Below the pieces are notes generated by a model, which was given only the letters and a program-made list of their open reading frames with translations, searched no databases and had not been told where the DNA came from. The translations under genes and the position numbers were made by a program. 64,000 bases of DNA from Anabaena cylindrica PCC 7122 (GTDB taxonomy: Bacteria > Cyanobacteriota > Cyanobacteriia > Cyanobacteriales > Nostocaceae), in contig NC_019771.1 of the NCBI RefSeq assembly GCF_000317695.1, positions 4,640,001 through 4,704,000 on the forward strand, given 5' to 3'. Below, piece by piece: positions 44,019 to 52,914 of this stretch (position 1 is the first letter of the stretch; every line of letters starts with the position of its first letter).

Positions 44019-44145
44019 GGAGTCAGGAGTCAGAATACTTAATGAAATGAAGAATAGAGAGAAGTGAGATTTTATCAAAATTATCAAATTTGACCAAAAA
44101 AGCTTTATTCTCCTGACTTTTGTATTCTCTATCCTGAATACTTAC
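44019..44145 (-). repeat. Dispersed intergenic repeat, copy 2 (inverted relative to 504-615)
   Basis: Reverse complementing this segment gives the same ordered blocks as 504-615, including GTAAGTATTCAGGATAGAGA and GTCAAATTTGATAATTTTGA. It fills most of the 219-base gap between the TPR gene and the J-like gene, and is about 15 bases longer than copy 1. Confidence 0.7.
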
Positions 44146-44226
44146 AAGATTTTTGAGAACAACTTAGAGATCGTATTGCAATATGCCTCTACCATACAGC
44201 TTTATTTATACCCTTGTAATTAAATT

Positions 44227-44841
44227 ATGGAAAATAACCCCTACGATATTTTAGGTGTATCTCAAACCGCATCAGAAGCAGAAATTACTAAAGCAGTAGC
44301 GGTTGCTATGAAGCGCAAGCAATATCCGGTAGATGTAATTGCTAAGGCACAAAAAAGCTTGATCAAATCAGAAGAAAGAATTATTGCTGACTATCTGCGT
44401 CCGATATTGCCGACTATTAAGCGATTTAAGTATACTGATTTGACAGTTTTGACTAAACCTGCTCCTACTTTAGTATTATTATCAGAATTTGACGGTTTGG
44501 ATGATGCGATCGCACAAGCTACCCAACAAGAAAACCTAGAGAGAGAACCTTCACAGATTCCGTTATCACAACTATTCACAGAAGGAGTGACAGCTTGCAA
44601 AGAGGGAAGTTACCCCAAAGCGATAAAATATTTAGAAGACTACGGCCAAGGTTGTAGAAACCGCAATAGCCAAAATTATCTACAAGGTATGATGTGGCTG
44701 ATTAAAGCCTATCAGATGGATGGACAATTACAAAAAGCGATCGCTCTTTGTGAGTCGCTGAGTAATCATACTCACCCCCAAGTCAATACTTGGGCTAACA
44801 AAATCTTAGCAGTATTATCCAAAGAGATAACCCGTGTCTGA
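44227..44841 (+). CDS. J-like domain and TPR-like protein lacking the HPD motif
   Basis: The 204-residue protein opens like a J domain (NPYDILGVSQTASEAEITKA). The loop that should contain His-Pro-Asp reads KQYPVDVIAKAQ, so it lacks the motif needed to stimulate Hsp70 ATPase. The C-terminal half has TPR-like helices (LFTEGVTACKEGSYPKAIKY, MMWLIKAYQMDGQLQKAIAL). It overlaps the GrpE-like gene by eight bases. It is probably an adaptor or a J-like protein of the Hsp70 operon rather than an active co-chaperone. Confidence 0.78.
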   Translation: MENNPYDILGVSQTASEAEITKAVAVAMKRKQYPVDVIAKAQKSLIKSEERIIADYLRPILPTIKRFKYTDLTVLTKPAPTLVLLSEFDGLDDAIAQATQQENLEREPSQIPLSQLFTEGVTACKEGSYPKAIKYLEDYGQGCRNRNSQNYLQGMMWLIKAYQMDGQLQKAIALCESLSNHTHPQVNTWANKILAVLSKEITRV

Positions 44842-45340
44842 CTTAACTCCCACCTATTTTATCAGCCAAGAATTGCGTGATTTGCTCATGCACCAAATTG
44901 GTGAAATCAAAAAAGAAAATGTTACCTTACAGCAATCATTACGAGAACAACAAACTCAAACAGCATCCGAAACTGAAGATTTATTTTTAGAACTTTTAGA
45001 AGTTGCTGATGCATTAGAAGCTTTATTAACTTATTTGGAAAATAATCCCAGTCCTAGCCCAGAATTCATAGAACGCTTACCCTGTTCTGTAGCCGCAGTG
45101 AATCGAAAATTTTTGAGTGTATTAGGAAAACGTCAACTTATACCTATAGAATTACAAGCAGGGATAGAACCAGATTTTAACTTATGTCGTGTAATTGATC
45201 GGGAAGAAAGAACTGATGTTCCAGATCAAACCATTACTAAAATAGTCCGTCGTGGCTTTCGTTGGGGTGAAAAAATTCTGCGTCCCACAGAAGTAATTAC
45301 CGCTAAAGTAGAATCAAGTTTAGATGGTAATATAAATTAA
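44834..45340 (+). CDS. GrpE-like nucleotide exchange factor
   Basis: The 168-residue protein has an N-terminal coiled coil (about 15-60, IGEIKKENVTLQQSLREQQT) and a GrpE-type head (FNLCRVIDREERTDVPDQTI, IVRRGFRWGEKILRPTEVIT). The RGFxxGxxxLRPxEV ending matches GrpE beta-domain geometry. GrpE releases ADP from Hsp70. It starts with GTG at 44834 inside the end of the J-like gene, so translation is coupled. It is likely a paralogue dedicated to this operon, not the housekeeping grpE. Confidence 0.8.
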   Translation: MSDLTPTYFISQELRDLLMHQIGEIKKENVTLQQSLREQQTQTASETEDLFLELLEVADALEALLTYLENNPSPSPEFIERLPCSVAAVNRKFLSVLGKRQLIPIELQAGIEPDFNLCRVIDREERTDVPDQTITKIVRRGFRWGEKILRPTEVITAKVESSLDGNIN

Positions 45341-45506
45341 TTCATAATGGGCTACGTCCCGCTGCGCTAACGTAATTCGTAATTCGTAATTATTTCCTCT
45401 TCCCTCTTTCCTTCTTCTTTGTATGAGTTCGCACAGAACTAAAATGACTAATAATTCTACCTTGAGAGTCACAGTAGTCCCAAATTTAAACTAGCTACAA
45501 AATTCT

Positions 45507-46079
45507 ATGCTTCCCCCTGAAAATAATATTAAAGAAACTTCCACATCTTCAAAAACATGGCGTGCTTGGCAGGAAAATCTCACTTTAGTAGCGATCGCAC
45601 TAACTTTAGCATTGCTGATTAGGACATTTATCGCCGAACCCCGGTTAATTCCATCAGAATCAATGTACCCCACCTTACACACAGGCGATCGCTTAGTAGT
45701 CGAAAAAGTATCCTATCGGTTTCATCCTCCCAAAACTGGTGATATCGTCGTTTTCAAATCACCTCCAGAACTGCAACGTCGGGGATATGAAGCAAACCAA
45801 GCTTTTATCAAACGTGTCATTGGGATGCCGGGGGAAGTGATTAGTGTAGCCAAGGGAAAAGTTTACCTCGACGGTCAACCCCTACAAGAAGAGTACATCG
45901 CAGAACCGCCAAATCAGCCATTTGCACCCGTGACAGTTCCAGAAAATGAATTTTTTGTCATGGGAGACAACCGAAACGATAGTAATGACTCTCGCTACTG
46001 GGGCTTTTTACCCCAAAAAAATCTCATCGGTCGTGCAACTTTTCGCTTCTGGCCTTTCGACCGCATCGGGTTAATTTAG
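45507..46079 (+). CDS. lepB: Signal peptidase I
   Basis: Signal peptidase I removes signal peptides at the outer face of the membrane. The 190-residue enzyme has one N-terminal membrane helix (about 24-42), the nucleophile Ser52 in PSESMYPTL, the general-base Lys102 in FIKRVIGMPGE, and the box E motif GDNRNDSNDSRYWG. The upstream gap (45341-45506) contains AATTCGT heptamers. It is separate from the chaperone operon. Confidence 0.96.
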   Translation: MLPPENNIKETSTSSKTWRAWQENLTLVAIALTLALLIRTFIAEPRLIPSESMYPTLHTGDRLVVEKVSYRFHPPKTGDIVVFKSPPELQRRGYEANQAFIKRVIGMPGEVISVAKGKVYLDGQPLQEEYIAEPPNQPFAPVTVPENEFFVMGDNRNDSNDSRYWGFLPQKNLIGRATFRFWPFDRIGLI

Positions 46080-46095
46080 GTATTGCTAACTGAGG

Positions 46096-46198
46096 TAAGC
46101 TGTTGTGCATTTAATTTGTATAAGTCAGGCGGGCAAGATGCCCACCCCACAAGATTTAACAATTTTAGGATTATAAAATTTAGGTGCGTAACAGCTTA
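46096..46198. repeat. Intergenic inverted-repeat element between lepB and the HhH gene
   Basis: TAAGCTGTTGTGCA (46096-46109) and TGCGTAACAGCTTA (46185-46198) are imperfect inverted ends (12 of 14 match). The interior holds GGCGGGCAAGATGCCCACCC, a hairpin-forming motif common in Nostoc spacers. TCCTGAC heptamers follow at about 46240-46268. Confidence 0.55.
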
Positions 46199-46282
46199 AT
46201 GGGGAAATGAGGAGAAATCTATCTATCTTTCTCCTTCTGCCTCCTGACTCCTGACTCCTGACTCCTGCCTTCTGCCTCCTAC

Positions 46283-46816
46283 CTAAAACCGCAGATAATA
46301 CATTAATTGAGCGATCGCATCCCCAGATAATTCTAGTCGTTGCTGAAAATCAACCAAATTACGGTACGGCCCCGCAGTGAGGCGATTTTGTACCACCGCT
46401 TGGGCTAAAGATGAATTTATAAAAGGAATTTTTGCCAGACTCTCTGCCGTTGCTGTATTTGGATTAACCAAATAAGTCGGCTGATCTATAGATTCATCGT
46501 CATAATAACTAAAATTTAGCAGTGGTTTTAGTGGCTGCACGCGCTGTACTGGAACACACAAAGCAGCTGCAATATCTTCAATACAATAGAACCTCACACC
46601 AGAACGAGAGAGTTCGACTAGCGATCGCCCTTGATGAATCGACAACCCCGGTAAACGTAGCCAATCATCAACCGTTGCTTGATTAGCATCAATACACATT
46701 CCCAACTGTGCAGCCATCTGAATTTCTTCCCCAGACTGTAAACGATAGTAGGGATCATTCAGCAGCTTAACGCGGAGTTTTTGCAATTTCAGATTTAAAG
46801 GTAGCCAGTTATTCAT
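46283..46816 (-). CDS. ComEA-like helix-hairpin-helix protein
   Basis: I start at the ATG 46816 (177 residues) because the upstream codon at 46834 is TTG. Two helix-hairpin-helix modules are visible: IDANQATVDDWLRLPGLSIH and VNPNTATAESLAKIPFINSS, each followed by GRSLV or AVVQNR helices. These resemble ComEA-type DNA-binding motifs, but no signal peptide or membrane anchor is present, so a competence role is uncertain. It lies 14 bases after the TM2 gene on the same strand. Confidence 0.78.
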   Translation of the reverse strand: MNNWLPLNLKLQKLRVKLLNDPYYRLQSGEEIQMAAQLGMCIDANQATVDDWLRLPGLSIHQGRSLVELSRSGVRFYCIEDIAAALCVPVQRVQPLKPLLNFSYYDDESIDQPTYLVNPNTATAESLAKIPFINSSLAQAVVQNRLTAGPYRNLVDFQQRLELSGDAIAQLMYYLRF

Positions 46817-46830
46817 TATTATTGCTTGCG

Positions 46831-47205
46831 TCAAGAAATCTGGTCTAGCATCTGGCGACGTTTTTGCTCGAATTCATACTCAGAAATTAAACCATCTTGG
46901 CGGAGAGCGTCTAACTCACGTAGAGCATTAGCTATGGATTCTACTTGATTACTAACCTGTTGTGAAGCCTTGGCTGTTGACTTACCGAAATTAAAATTTC
47001 GGTTAAAAGCTTCTTCATCTTGAGCTAAATACCAAACTCCCTCAATAGCACTAGCTACCTTAGGAATTGGTGTCCAAGACAACAAAACATACAAAATTCC
47101 CCAGAATGGTTGTCCCAGGTAAAATTTATGTAATCCTGAGATTGTCAGTGTACCAGAAAAGGCTAAGATAGCAGCAATACTTCGGTTTTTATGTTTAGTT
47201 AACAT
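46831..47205 (-). CDS. TM2-domain membrane protein with C-terminal SHOCT-like helix
   Basis: From the ATG at 47205 the product is 124 residues. Residues 5-60 form a TM2 domain with two helices and the usual GLHKFYLGQPFWGILYVLLS segment. The C-terminus (LRELDALRQDGLISEYEFEQ) is a short SHOCT-like motif. TM2 proteins are widespread membrane proteins of undefined function. The open frame extends to 47262 but that part has no TM2 similarity. It is cotranscribed with the HhH gene. Confidence 0.8.
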   Translation of the reverse strand: MLTKHKNRSIAAILAFSGTLTISGLHKFYLGQPFWGILYVLLSWTPIPKVASAIEGVWYLAQDEEAFNRNFNFGKSTAKASQQVSNQVESIANALRELDALRQDGLISEYEFEQKRRQMLDQIS

Positions 47206-47579
47206 TATCGTTATCAGTCTCCAAATTCTATAATTTCTAAGATAAGACAGCCATATTAGCAAACCTCATTCATAAATTCAGTTCGGTCTAGTTTAGATGC
47301 AAAATATATACAGCAGAATTCAGAAGTCAGGAATAAAACTGGCTTGGTGTCTGGCTTTGAATTTAGATTCTATACCTCATCGATCTGCAATCTGCTATAT
47401 CTAAATCCATTGTAGGCATTAATTGTGATCTCTATCAGCTATCCCTGACGTACTAGGCACATTAAAAATACCTAACTACAGATAGAATAATTAAACGCTT
47501 TGTAGCAATTCACCTGATTAACAAAAATTCTGCATTTAGCTTTGATAATACCTTAAAGCTCTTATTTGCAAATATTAAA
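47206..47579. other. Divergent intergenic region
   Basis: This 374-base region separates the minus-strand TM2 gene from the plus-strand J-domain gene. I see short AT-rich tracts and a partial repeat (CAGCAGAATTCAGAAGTCAGG, about 47312-47332 region) but no gene or clear terminator. It should contain both promoters. Confidence 0.4.
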
Positions 47580-48542
47580 ATGATGTCACAGAACTCCCTG
47601 CCACCAGAAGTACTTGAATTACTGATTGACCCCTATGCTGTATTGGGAGTTTCTGTGAATGCCGATGAGCGTCAAATTCTTAAGCGCTATCACGCTTTGG
47701 CTAAACAGCTACATCCTGACAACTATGTCAACAGGGATGATCCAAACCATGAATTAGCCACAATAGTATTTACGAGATTGATTAACCCAGCTTATCAGCA
47801 ATTAAAACAGGTAAAAACAAGGTTCAAAATACTAGGGGAGTTGCGATTAAAAGCAGTATCCTTGGATCAACAAACAATTTTAGAACTTCAATCTGCCATC
47901 AATTTGCAAATCATGCCACTGTCTTTACAAGAGACTAATATTGTTTATGAACAAGCGATAGCTGCTTATGCAAACAAGCAATATCAATCACTTCAAAAAA
48001 TACATCAAGTAACTCAATATATCCTGCGACTGAATCTAGTTTACTTATCATTGCACAAAAAAAATAGCCTTCAAGCGCCACCATTGCCAGCAATATCAAC
48101 ATCCACAGCATCCGTCTCTATTGTCCCTCGACCAAGTGTTCAAAAAACCGAAATTAAATTACCTAAAAGTAAAGAAAAAGACTCTAAACCTGTTTCTATA
48201 AATTACGCTCAACGTCATTACGAACGAGCCGTCGAATATGGACAGCAGGCAAAATGGGCATTAGCTGTACAAGAACTGCGTGACGCTATTAAACTAGAGC
48301 CAAATAATAGTGATCATTACGCTTTATTAGGTGTAATACACTTCCAACAGAACTTCCCAGGAATGGCTAAAGTTTATATACGTCAATCCTTAAAACTCAA
48401 CCCAAAGCAACCACTAGCTTTGAAATACGCTGGAATACTCAAAATTCAAAATGCTGAAGAAGAGACTAACCCTAAATCAATTGGGAAAGCTTTGAGTCTG
48501 GCTGCTTTATTAAGTCGGTTTATATCCGGTAATCATTCATGA
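47580..48542 (+). CDS. J-domain protein with C-terminal TPR repeats
   Basis: The 320-residue protein has an N-terminal J domain (about 17-75) with an intact HPD motif at 45-47 (YHALAKQLHPDNYVNRDD), so it should activate an Hsp70. A linker rich in Ala, Ser and Pro (about 165-190) leads to two or three TPRs (about 205-285: YERAVEYGQQAKWALAVQEL, HYALLGVIHFQQNFPGMAKV). It resembles cyanobacterial DnaJ-TPR proteins. It is not part of the upstream chaperone operon. Confidence 0.88.
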   Translation: MMSQNSLPPEVLELLIDPYAVLGVSVNADERQILKRYHALAKQLHPDNYVNRDDPNHELATIVFTRLINPAYQQLKQVKTRFKILGELRLKAVSLDQQTILELQSAINLQIMPLSLQETNIVYEQAIAAYANKQYQSLQKIHQVTQYILRLNLVYLSLHKKNSLQAPPLPAISTSTASVSIVPRPSVQKTEIKLPKSKEKDSKPVSINYAQRHYERAVEYGQQAKWALAVQELRDAIKLEPNNSDHYALLGVIHFQQNFPGMAKVYIRQSLKLNPKQPLALKYAGILKIQNAEEETNPKSIGKALSLAALLSRFISGNHS

Positions 48543-48652
48543 TTGGAGGTACGAAGATCAAGGTAATTGCAATATTTAATTAATAAATAAAAAGCAAGAA
48601 TAAAAATCAGGACTTACTCAACTGGCATATTAGTAGGAGATATAATGCAGAT

Positions 48653-51223
48653 ATGATTATTAATAGGGTAATATTTAAATATTTTTGTTTAGGAATATTA
48701 GTTACTTTGCTGACTCTATTGCAAGTAAATAAAAGTTTTTCGTTCTCACTGCCTATAGTAACAGCAGTGACTACAGAAATTACTTCTCCAACTTCATTAG
48801 TAGAAGCTGGAAAGCAAAGCTATCAATCGGAACAGTTTACAGAAGCGATCGCACTTTGGCAACAAGCCACAGAGATATTTGCCAAAAAAGGTGATACCCT
48901 CAACCAAGCAATTGTACTCAGTAATTTAGCCTTGGCATATCAACAGTTAGGCAAGTTACAACCAGCAAACGAGGCTATATCTCAAAGTATAAATTTACTC
49001 AGTAAAAATCAGAAAAACCCACCTTTCTCCCTCTTAGCGCCAGCATTGAATATCCAAGGAAATCTGCAACTATCTCACGGAGAAGCAGAAACGGCACTTA
49101 CTACCTGGGAAAAAGCCGCTGATATGTATAAAAAAGCTGGAGATCAAACAGGAGTCAACCGCAGCTTACTAAATCAAACTCAAGCTTTGCGATCATTGGG
49201 ACTATACCCCCGTGCTAGGAAAACTTTAGAGCAAGTAAGCCAAAACCTGCAAGCACAACCAGACAATATGTTAAAAGCATCTAGTTTGCTGAACTTGGGT
49301 GATACTCTGCGGGTGATGGGTAATTTAGAAAAATCCCATGAAATTTTACAACAAAGTTTAGTGATAGCTCAAAAATTAAATTCCCAACCGGAAATCGCCG
49401 TCACATTACTCAGTTTAGGCAACACTGCTTTTTCTCAACAACAAATTCAAGCAGCTTTCAATTATTATCAACAGGCAATATCTGCATCCACTTCACCTAC
49501 AATAAAACTCCAAGCCCAACTTAATCAATTACGTCTTTACATAAACACCAAAAAATTGGTAGAAGCTAAAGCTTTAATCACCCAAATTCAGCCTCAAATA
49601 GAAAACTTAACTCCTAGTCGCACCAGCATATATGCAAAGGTAAATTTTGCCCAAAGTTTGCAAAAAATTTATCAAAACACTGCTCAAAAACAACTTGCTG
49701 CCAAAACTCTGGCCACAGCCGTCCAACAAGCTCAAACTATCAGCGACACAAGGGCAGAATCTTACGCTTTAGGTTATTTGGGTGGAATGTATGAACAAAA
49801 TCAACAATGGTCGGAAGCTCAAAAACTCACTGAACAAGCCTTAAATCTTTCCCAAACCAGTAATGCTGCCGAAATCAGCTATCTTTGGCAATGGCAACTC
49901 GGAAGAATTTTTCAAGCCATTGGCAACTCGGAAAAAGCTATTGGTGCATACGATGCAGCAGTGAAAACCCTGGCGTATATTCGTAAAGATTTAGTTGCCG
50001 GGAATAGCAATCTTCAGTTTTCCTTTCAGGAGAGTATAGAACCTATTTATCGAGAGTTAGTTGGTTTATTACTGCAACCTACAAAAATAAAAAATACCAA
50101 AGATATCAGTCAATTGAATTTGACAAAAGCCCGTGATTTGATTGAATCTTTAAAAGTAGCAGAATTAGATAATTACTTTCGGGAAGATTGTCTCACAAGT
50201 CAGATTGCCAAAGTTGATCAGATAGATCCCCAAGCTGCAATTATATATCCGATTATTTTGAGCGATCGCTTGGAGATGATCATTTCTGTCACCAATCAAC
50301 CTCTACGTCACTATACCACAACCATCCCCCAAGCCGAACTAGAGAAGAATTTACTAGAAATGCGATCGTCCCTTAGACCCAACTTAGGAAACAAACAACG
50401 TCTAGCGATCGCTCAAAAAGTATACAATTTACTCATCCGCCCCACAGAAGCAGATTTAGCTGCCAGCGACATCAAAACCCTAGTATTTGTCCTCGATGGC
50501 GTGATGAAAAACCTACCCATGGCAGCACTTTACGACGGAAAGCAATATCTAGTAGAAAAATACAGCCTAGCTCAAACACCAGGTTTACAACTACTTTCTC
50601 CCCAACCCCTACAACAACAACCCCTCAAAATACTAGTCGGTGCTATCAGCGAAGCCAGACAAGGTTTTTCCTCATTACCTGGAGTAAGCGTAGAAATTAA
50701 AGGTATCACTTCAGAGATTCCCACTCAAGTCCTATTTAATCAAACATTCACCAGCACAGACATCCAAAATCTCATCCGTGCGACACCCTTCCCCATAGTT
50801 CATCTTGCTACCCACGGTCAATTTAGTTCCAATGCACAAGATACCTTTATTCTCACCTGGGATAATCGTCTTAACGTTAAAGATTTAGGCGAACTACTGC
50901 AAACAAGAGAACAGGATACCAATAATCCCATTGAATTATTAGTTCTTAGCGCCTGTCAAACCGCCCAAGGAGACAACCGCGCCCCACTAGGAATAGCAGG
51001 TGTAGCTGTTCGTTCTGGCGCACGTAGTACTCTAGCAACACTATGGTCTGTAGATGATGAATCTGCCGCTGAGTTTATGGTGGAATTTTACCGCCAATTA
51101 GCCAAATCTAAAGTAACAAAAGCTGAAGCTATCCGTCTTGCTCAATTAAAACTACTCAACCAGCCAGAATACAGAAATCCCTTCTATTGGGCTCCATTTG
51201 TGCTGTTAGGAAATTGGCTTTAA
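48653..51223 (+). CDS. TPR-CHAT protein, possible secreted caspase-like protease
   Basis: The 856-residue protein has an N-terminal signal-like hydrophobic segment (about 10-32, YFCLGILVTLLTLLQVNKSF). At least eight TPRs follow (about 50-430, AIVLSNLALAYQQLGKLQPA; AYALGYLGGMYEQNQQWSEA class). The C-terminal CHAT domain (about 560-856) has the catalytic pair His721 (HLATHGQF) and Cys768 (LSACQTAQGD). CHAT proteases belong to the caspase-like clan; some act in defence with gasdermins or CRISPR effectors. None of those partners is adjacent here. Substrate unknown. Confidence 0.88.
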   Translation: MIINRVIFKYFCLGILVTLLTLLQVNKSFSFSLPIVTAVTTEITSPTSLVEAGKQSYQSEQFTEAIALWQQATEIFAKKGDTLNQAIVLSNLALAYQQLGKLQPANEAISQSINLLSKNQKNPPFSLLAPALNIQGNLQLSHGEAETALTTWEKAADMYKKAGDQTGVNRSLLNQTQALRSLGLYPRARKTLEQVSQNLQAQPDNMLKASSLLNLGDTLRVMGNLEKSHEILQQSLVIAQKLNSQPEIAVTLLSLGNTAFSQQQIQAAFNYYQQAISASTSPTIKLQAQLNQLRLYINTKKLVEAKALITQIQPQIENLTPSRTSIYAKVNFAQSLQKIYQNTAQKQLAAKTLATAVQQAQTISDTRAESYALGYLGGMYEQNQQWSEAQKLTEQALNLSQTSNAAEISYLWQWQLGRIFQAIGNSEKAIGAYDAAVKTLAYIRKDLVAGNSNLQFSFQESIEPIYRELVGLLLQPTKIKNTKDISQLNLTKARDLIESLKVAELDNYFREDCLTSQIAKVDQIDPQAAIIYPIILSDRLEMIISVTNQPLRHYTTTIPQAELEKNLLEMRSSLRPNLGNKQRLAIAQKVYNLLIRPTEADLAASDIKTLVFVLDGVMKNLPMAALYDGKQYLVEKYSLAQTPGLQLLSPQPLQQQPLKILVGAISEARQGFSSLPGVSVEIKGITSEIPTQVLFNQTFTSTDIQNLIRATPFPIVHLATHGQFSSNAQDTFILTWDNRLNVKDLGELLQTREQDTNNPIELLVLSACQTAQGDNRAPLGIAGVAVRSGARSTLATLWSVDDESAAEFMVEFYRQLAKSKVTKAEAIRLAQLKLLNQPEYRNPFYWAPFVLLGNWL

Positions 51224-51245
51224 TCTCCTTGTTGATATTTATTTG

Positions 51246-51270
51246 TTGGGTTTCGTTTTATGCAACCCAA
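51246..51270. repeat. Small inverted repeat after the CHAT gene
   Basis: TTGGGTT (51246-51252) and AACCCAA (51264-51270) flank an 11-base loop within the dispersed motif GTTGGGTTTCGTTTTATGCA. It lies 22 bases after the stop. No T-run follows, so terminator function is doubtful. Confidence 0.45.
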
Positions 51271-51362
51271 CCTACAGTGCTTTAAATAAAACTCGCATCA
51301 AGTGTGAAACTAGGAAGATGAGGTAATGGACAGAAAATAAAAACTTACCCATTACCCATTAC

Positions 51363-52268
51363 CTAAAATCCCAATTTTTCTAAAACTGGTTTTGTGGAAA
51401 CAATATGTCTGTCTAAACCCAATTCTTGCGGACTAACTCCTAAAGCTAAAGCAATTAATTGAGGTAAATGTAAAATCGGTAAACCTAATTTTTTCTCAAT
51501 TACTTTTTCTACCTCTGGTTGACGAGAATCTAAATTAAGATGACACAAAGGACAGGGTGTCACAATACAATCAGCACCATTTTCTAAAGCGTCTTGAATA
51601 TGCATTCCTGCCATTTTAAAAGATTCATTAGTGGCATAGCTAGATAAAGGCCAACCACAGCATTGAGTACGACCACGATAATATACTGGTGTTGCCCCTA
51701 TTGCCCGAAACATATTTTCCATCGCTTCAGGTTGGAAGGGGTCATCATAGGGCATGGATTTTTGAGCGCGGAGGAGATAACAGCCATAAAAAGCTGCACA
51801 TTTGAGGTTAGATAATTTGCGGGTAACGCGATCGCTAATTTCCTCTAAACCATAATCTGTGACTAAGGCGTAAAGTAGATGTTTAACTTCTGTACTGCCC
51901 CGATAAGGTGAACAACCTTCTTTTTGCAACAACCCATTAACTTGATTCAAATAAGCGGAGTTACTTGACTGGCATTCTTTCAAACGTTCATCTACATGAC
52001 CAATTACACCTTGACAAGTGCTGCAATGAGTCAAAAGGGGTAAATTTAATTCTTCTGCTAAAGCTATATTTCTGGCATTAACCGTATCTTCCAATAATTG
52101 GGAATCTTCTTTAAACGTACCTGAGCCGCAGCAAGCAGCTTTTTTTAATTCAATAAGTTCAATACCGAGTTTTTGGGTAAGTGCCTGTGTTGATAAATAA
52201 AGCTCCCGACAAGCTCCTTGAGCCACACAACCTGGGTAGTACGCGTATTTGAGCGATTGAGATAGCAT
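51363..52268 (-). CDS. HdrB-like CCG-domain protein
   Basis: The 301-residue protein carries two cysteine-rich CCG domains: YYPGCVAQGACRELY with KKAACCGSGTF, and FYGCYLLRAQKSMPY with RTQCCGWPLSSYA plus TPCPLCHLNL. This is the HdrB/SdhE layout that binds non-cubane 4Fe-4S clusters and takes part in thiol or electron transfer. In cyanobacteria it is often annotated as heterodisulfide reductase subunit B-like, although coenzyme M is absent. No redox partner gene is adjacent, so the electron donor and substrate are unknown. Confidence 0.88.
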   Translation of the reverse strand: MLSQSLKYAYYPGCVAQGACRELYLSTQALTQKLGIELIELKKAACCGSGTFKEDSQLLEDTVNARNIALAEELNLPLLTHCSTCQGVIGHVDERLKECQSSNSAYLNQVNGLLQKEGCSPYRGSTEVKHLLYALVTDYGLEEISDRVTRKLSNLKCAAFYGCYLLRAQKSMPYDDPFQPEAMENMFRAIGATPVYYRGRTQCCGWPLSSYATNESFKMAGMHIQDALENGADCIVTPCPLCHLNLDSRQPEVEKVIEKKLGLPILHLPQLIALALGVSPQELGLDRHIVSTKPVLEKLGF

Positions 52269-52512
52269 ATAATTTTTAAGAGGGAATAGAGAATGGGGAA
52301 CAGGAAATAAGAGTTTTTAGATGGCAATTTATACCCTAACTTAAACATACCACTTAATAAAAGTGGGGATTTTTTAGTCCCGGATAGATAACCGGAAATA
52401 GGAAAAACCCTGAGAAGTATACGGGTGATCACGCTTTCCGATAAGATATATATGCTCAAAAAACGTTTCCCGTAAAGAGCAGATCATAGCAACTGGTTAA
52501 GGACTTTTATCT

Positions 52513-52764
52513 ATGAGCCAAGCAGATATTTTTGAAAGGGTTAAAAAGGTCATCGTTGAGCAACTAGACGCTGATACTGATAAAGTTGAACCAAATGCTT
52601 CATTTACAGATGATTTAGGGGCTGATTCCCTAGATATCGTGGAACTGGTAATGGCTTTGGAAGAAGAATTTGACATCGAAATTCCTGATGAAGCTGCCGA
52701 AAAGATTTTAACGGTTCAAGAGGTAGTAGACTACATCAGCAATAACGTTGCTGCGTCTGCCTAA
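52513..52764 (+). CDS. acpP: Acyl carrier protein
   Basis: The 83-residue acidic protein carries the phosphopantetheine site Ser39 in DDLGADSLDIVELVMALEEE. It holds acyl intermediates in fatty acid synthesis and is used by all type II FAS enzymes. Length and motif are typical. fabF follows after 150 bases and tkt after that, the usual cyanobacterial order. Confidence 0.98.
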   Translation: MSQADIFERVKKVIVEQLDADTDKVEPNASFTDDLGADSLDIVELVMALEEEFDIEIPDEAAEKILTVQEVVDYISNNVAASA

Positions 52765-52914
52765 GAGTTTTGAGGGACTGGGTATCAGGGGCTGGGGACT
52801 GAGAAATATTGAATTTTGAACTGTTCCTAATTTTGATACCAATTATCCTTCATCCCTCATCCCCAGTCTTTCTATTGTTCTACCTGCTGCTTTTTCGCCA
52901 CCTTTAACTGAATC

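Noticed and set aside
48609..48625. Another end of the AGGACTTACGCAA element upstream of the CHAT gene
   Set aside because: AGGACTTACTCAA is similar, but there is no matching right end, so I did not list it.
48653..51223. CHAT protein as part of a gasdermin or Craspase-type defence system
   Set aside because: No gasdermin-like, CRISPR or effector gene is adjacent. TPR-CHAT proteins are common in cyanobacteria without such partners.
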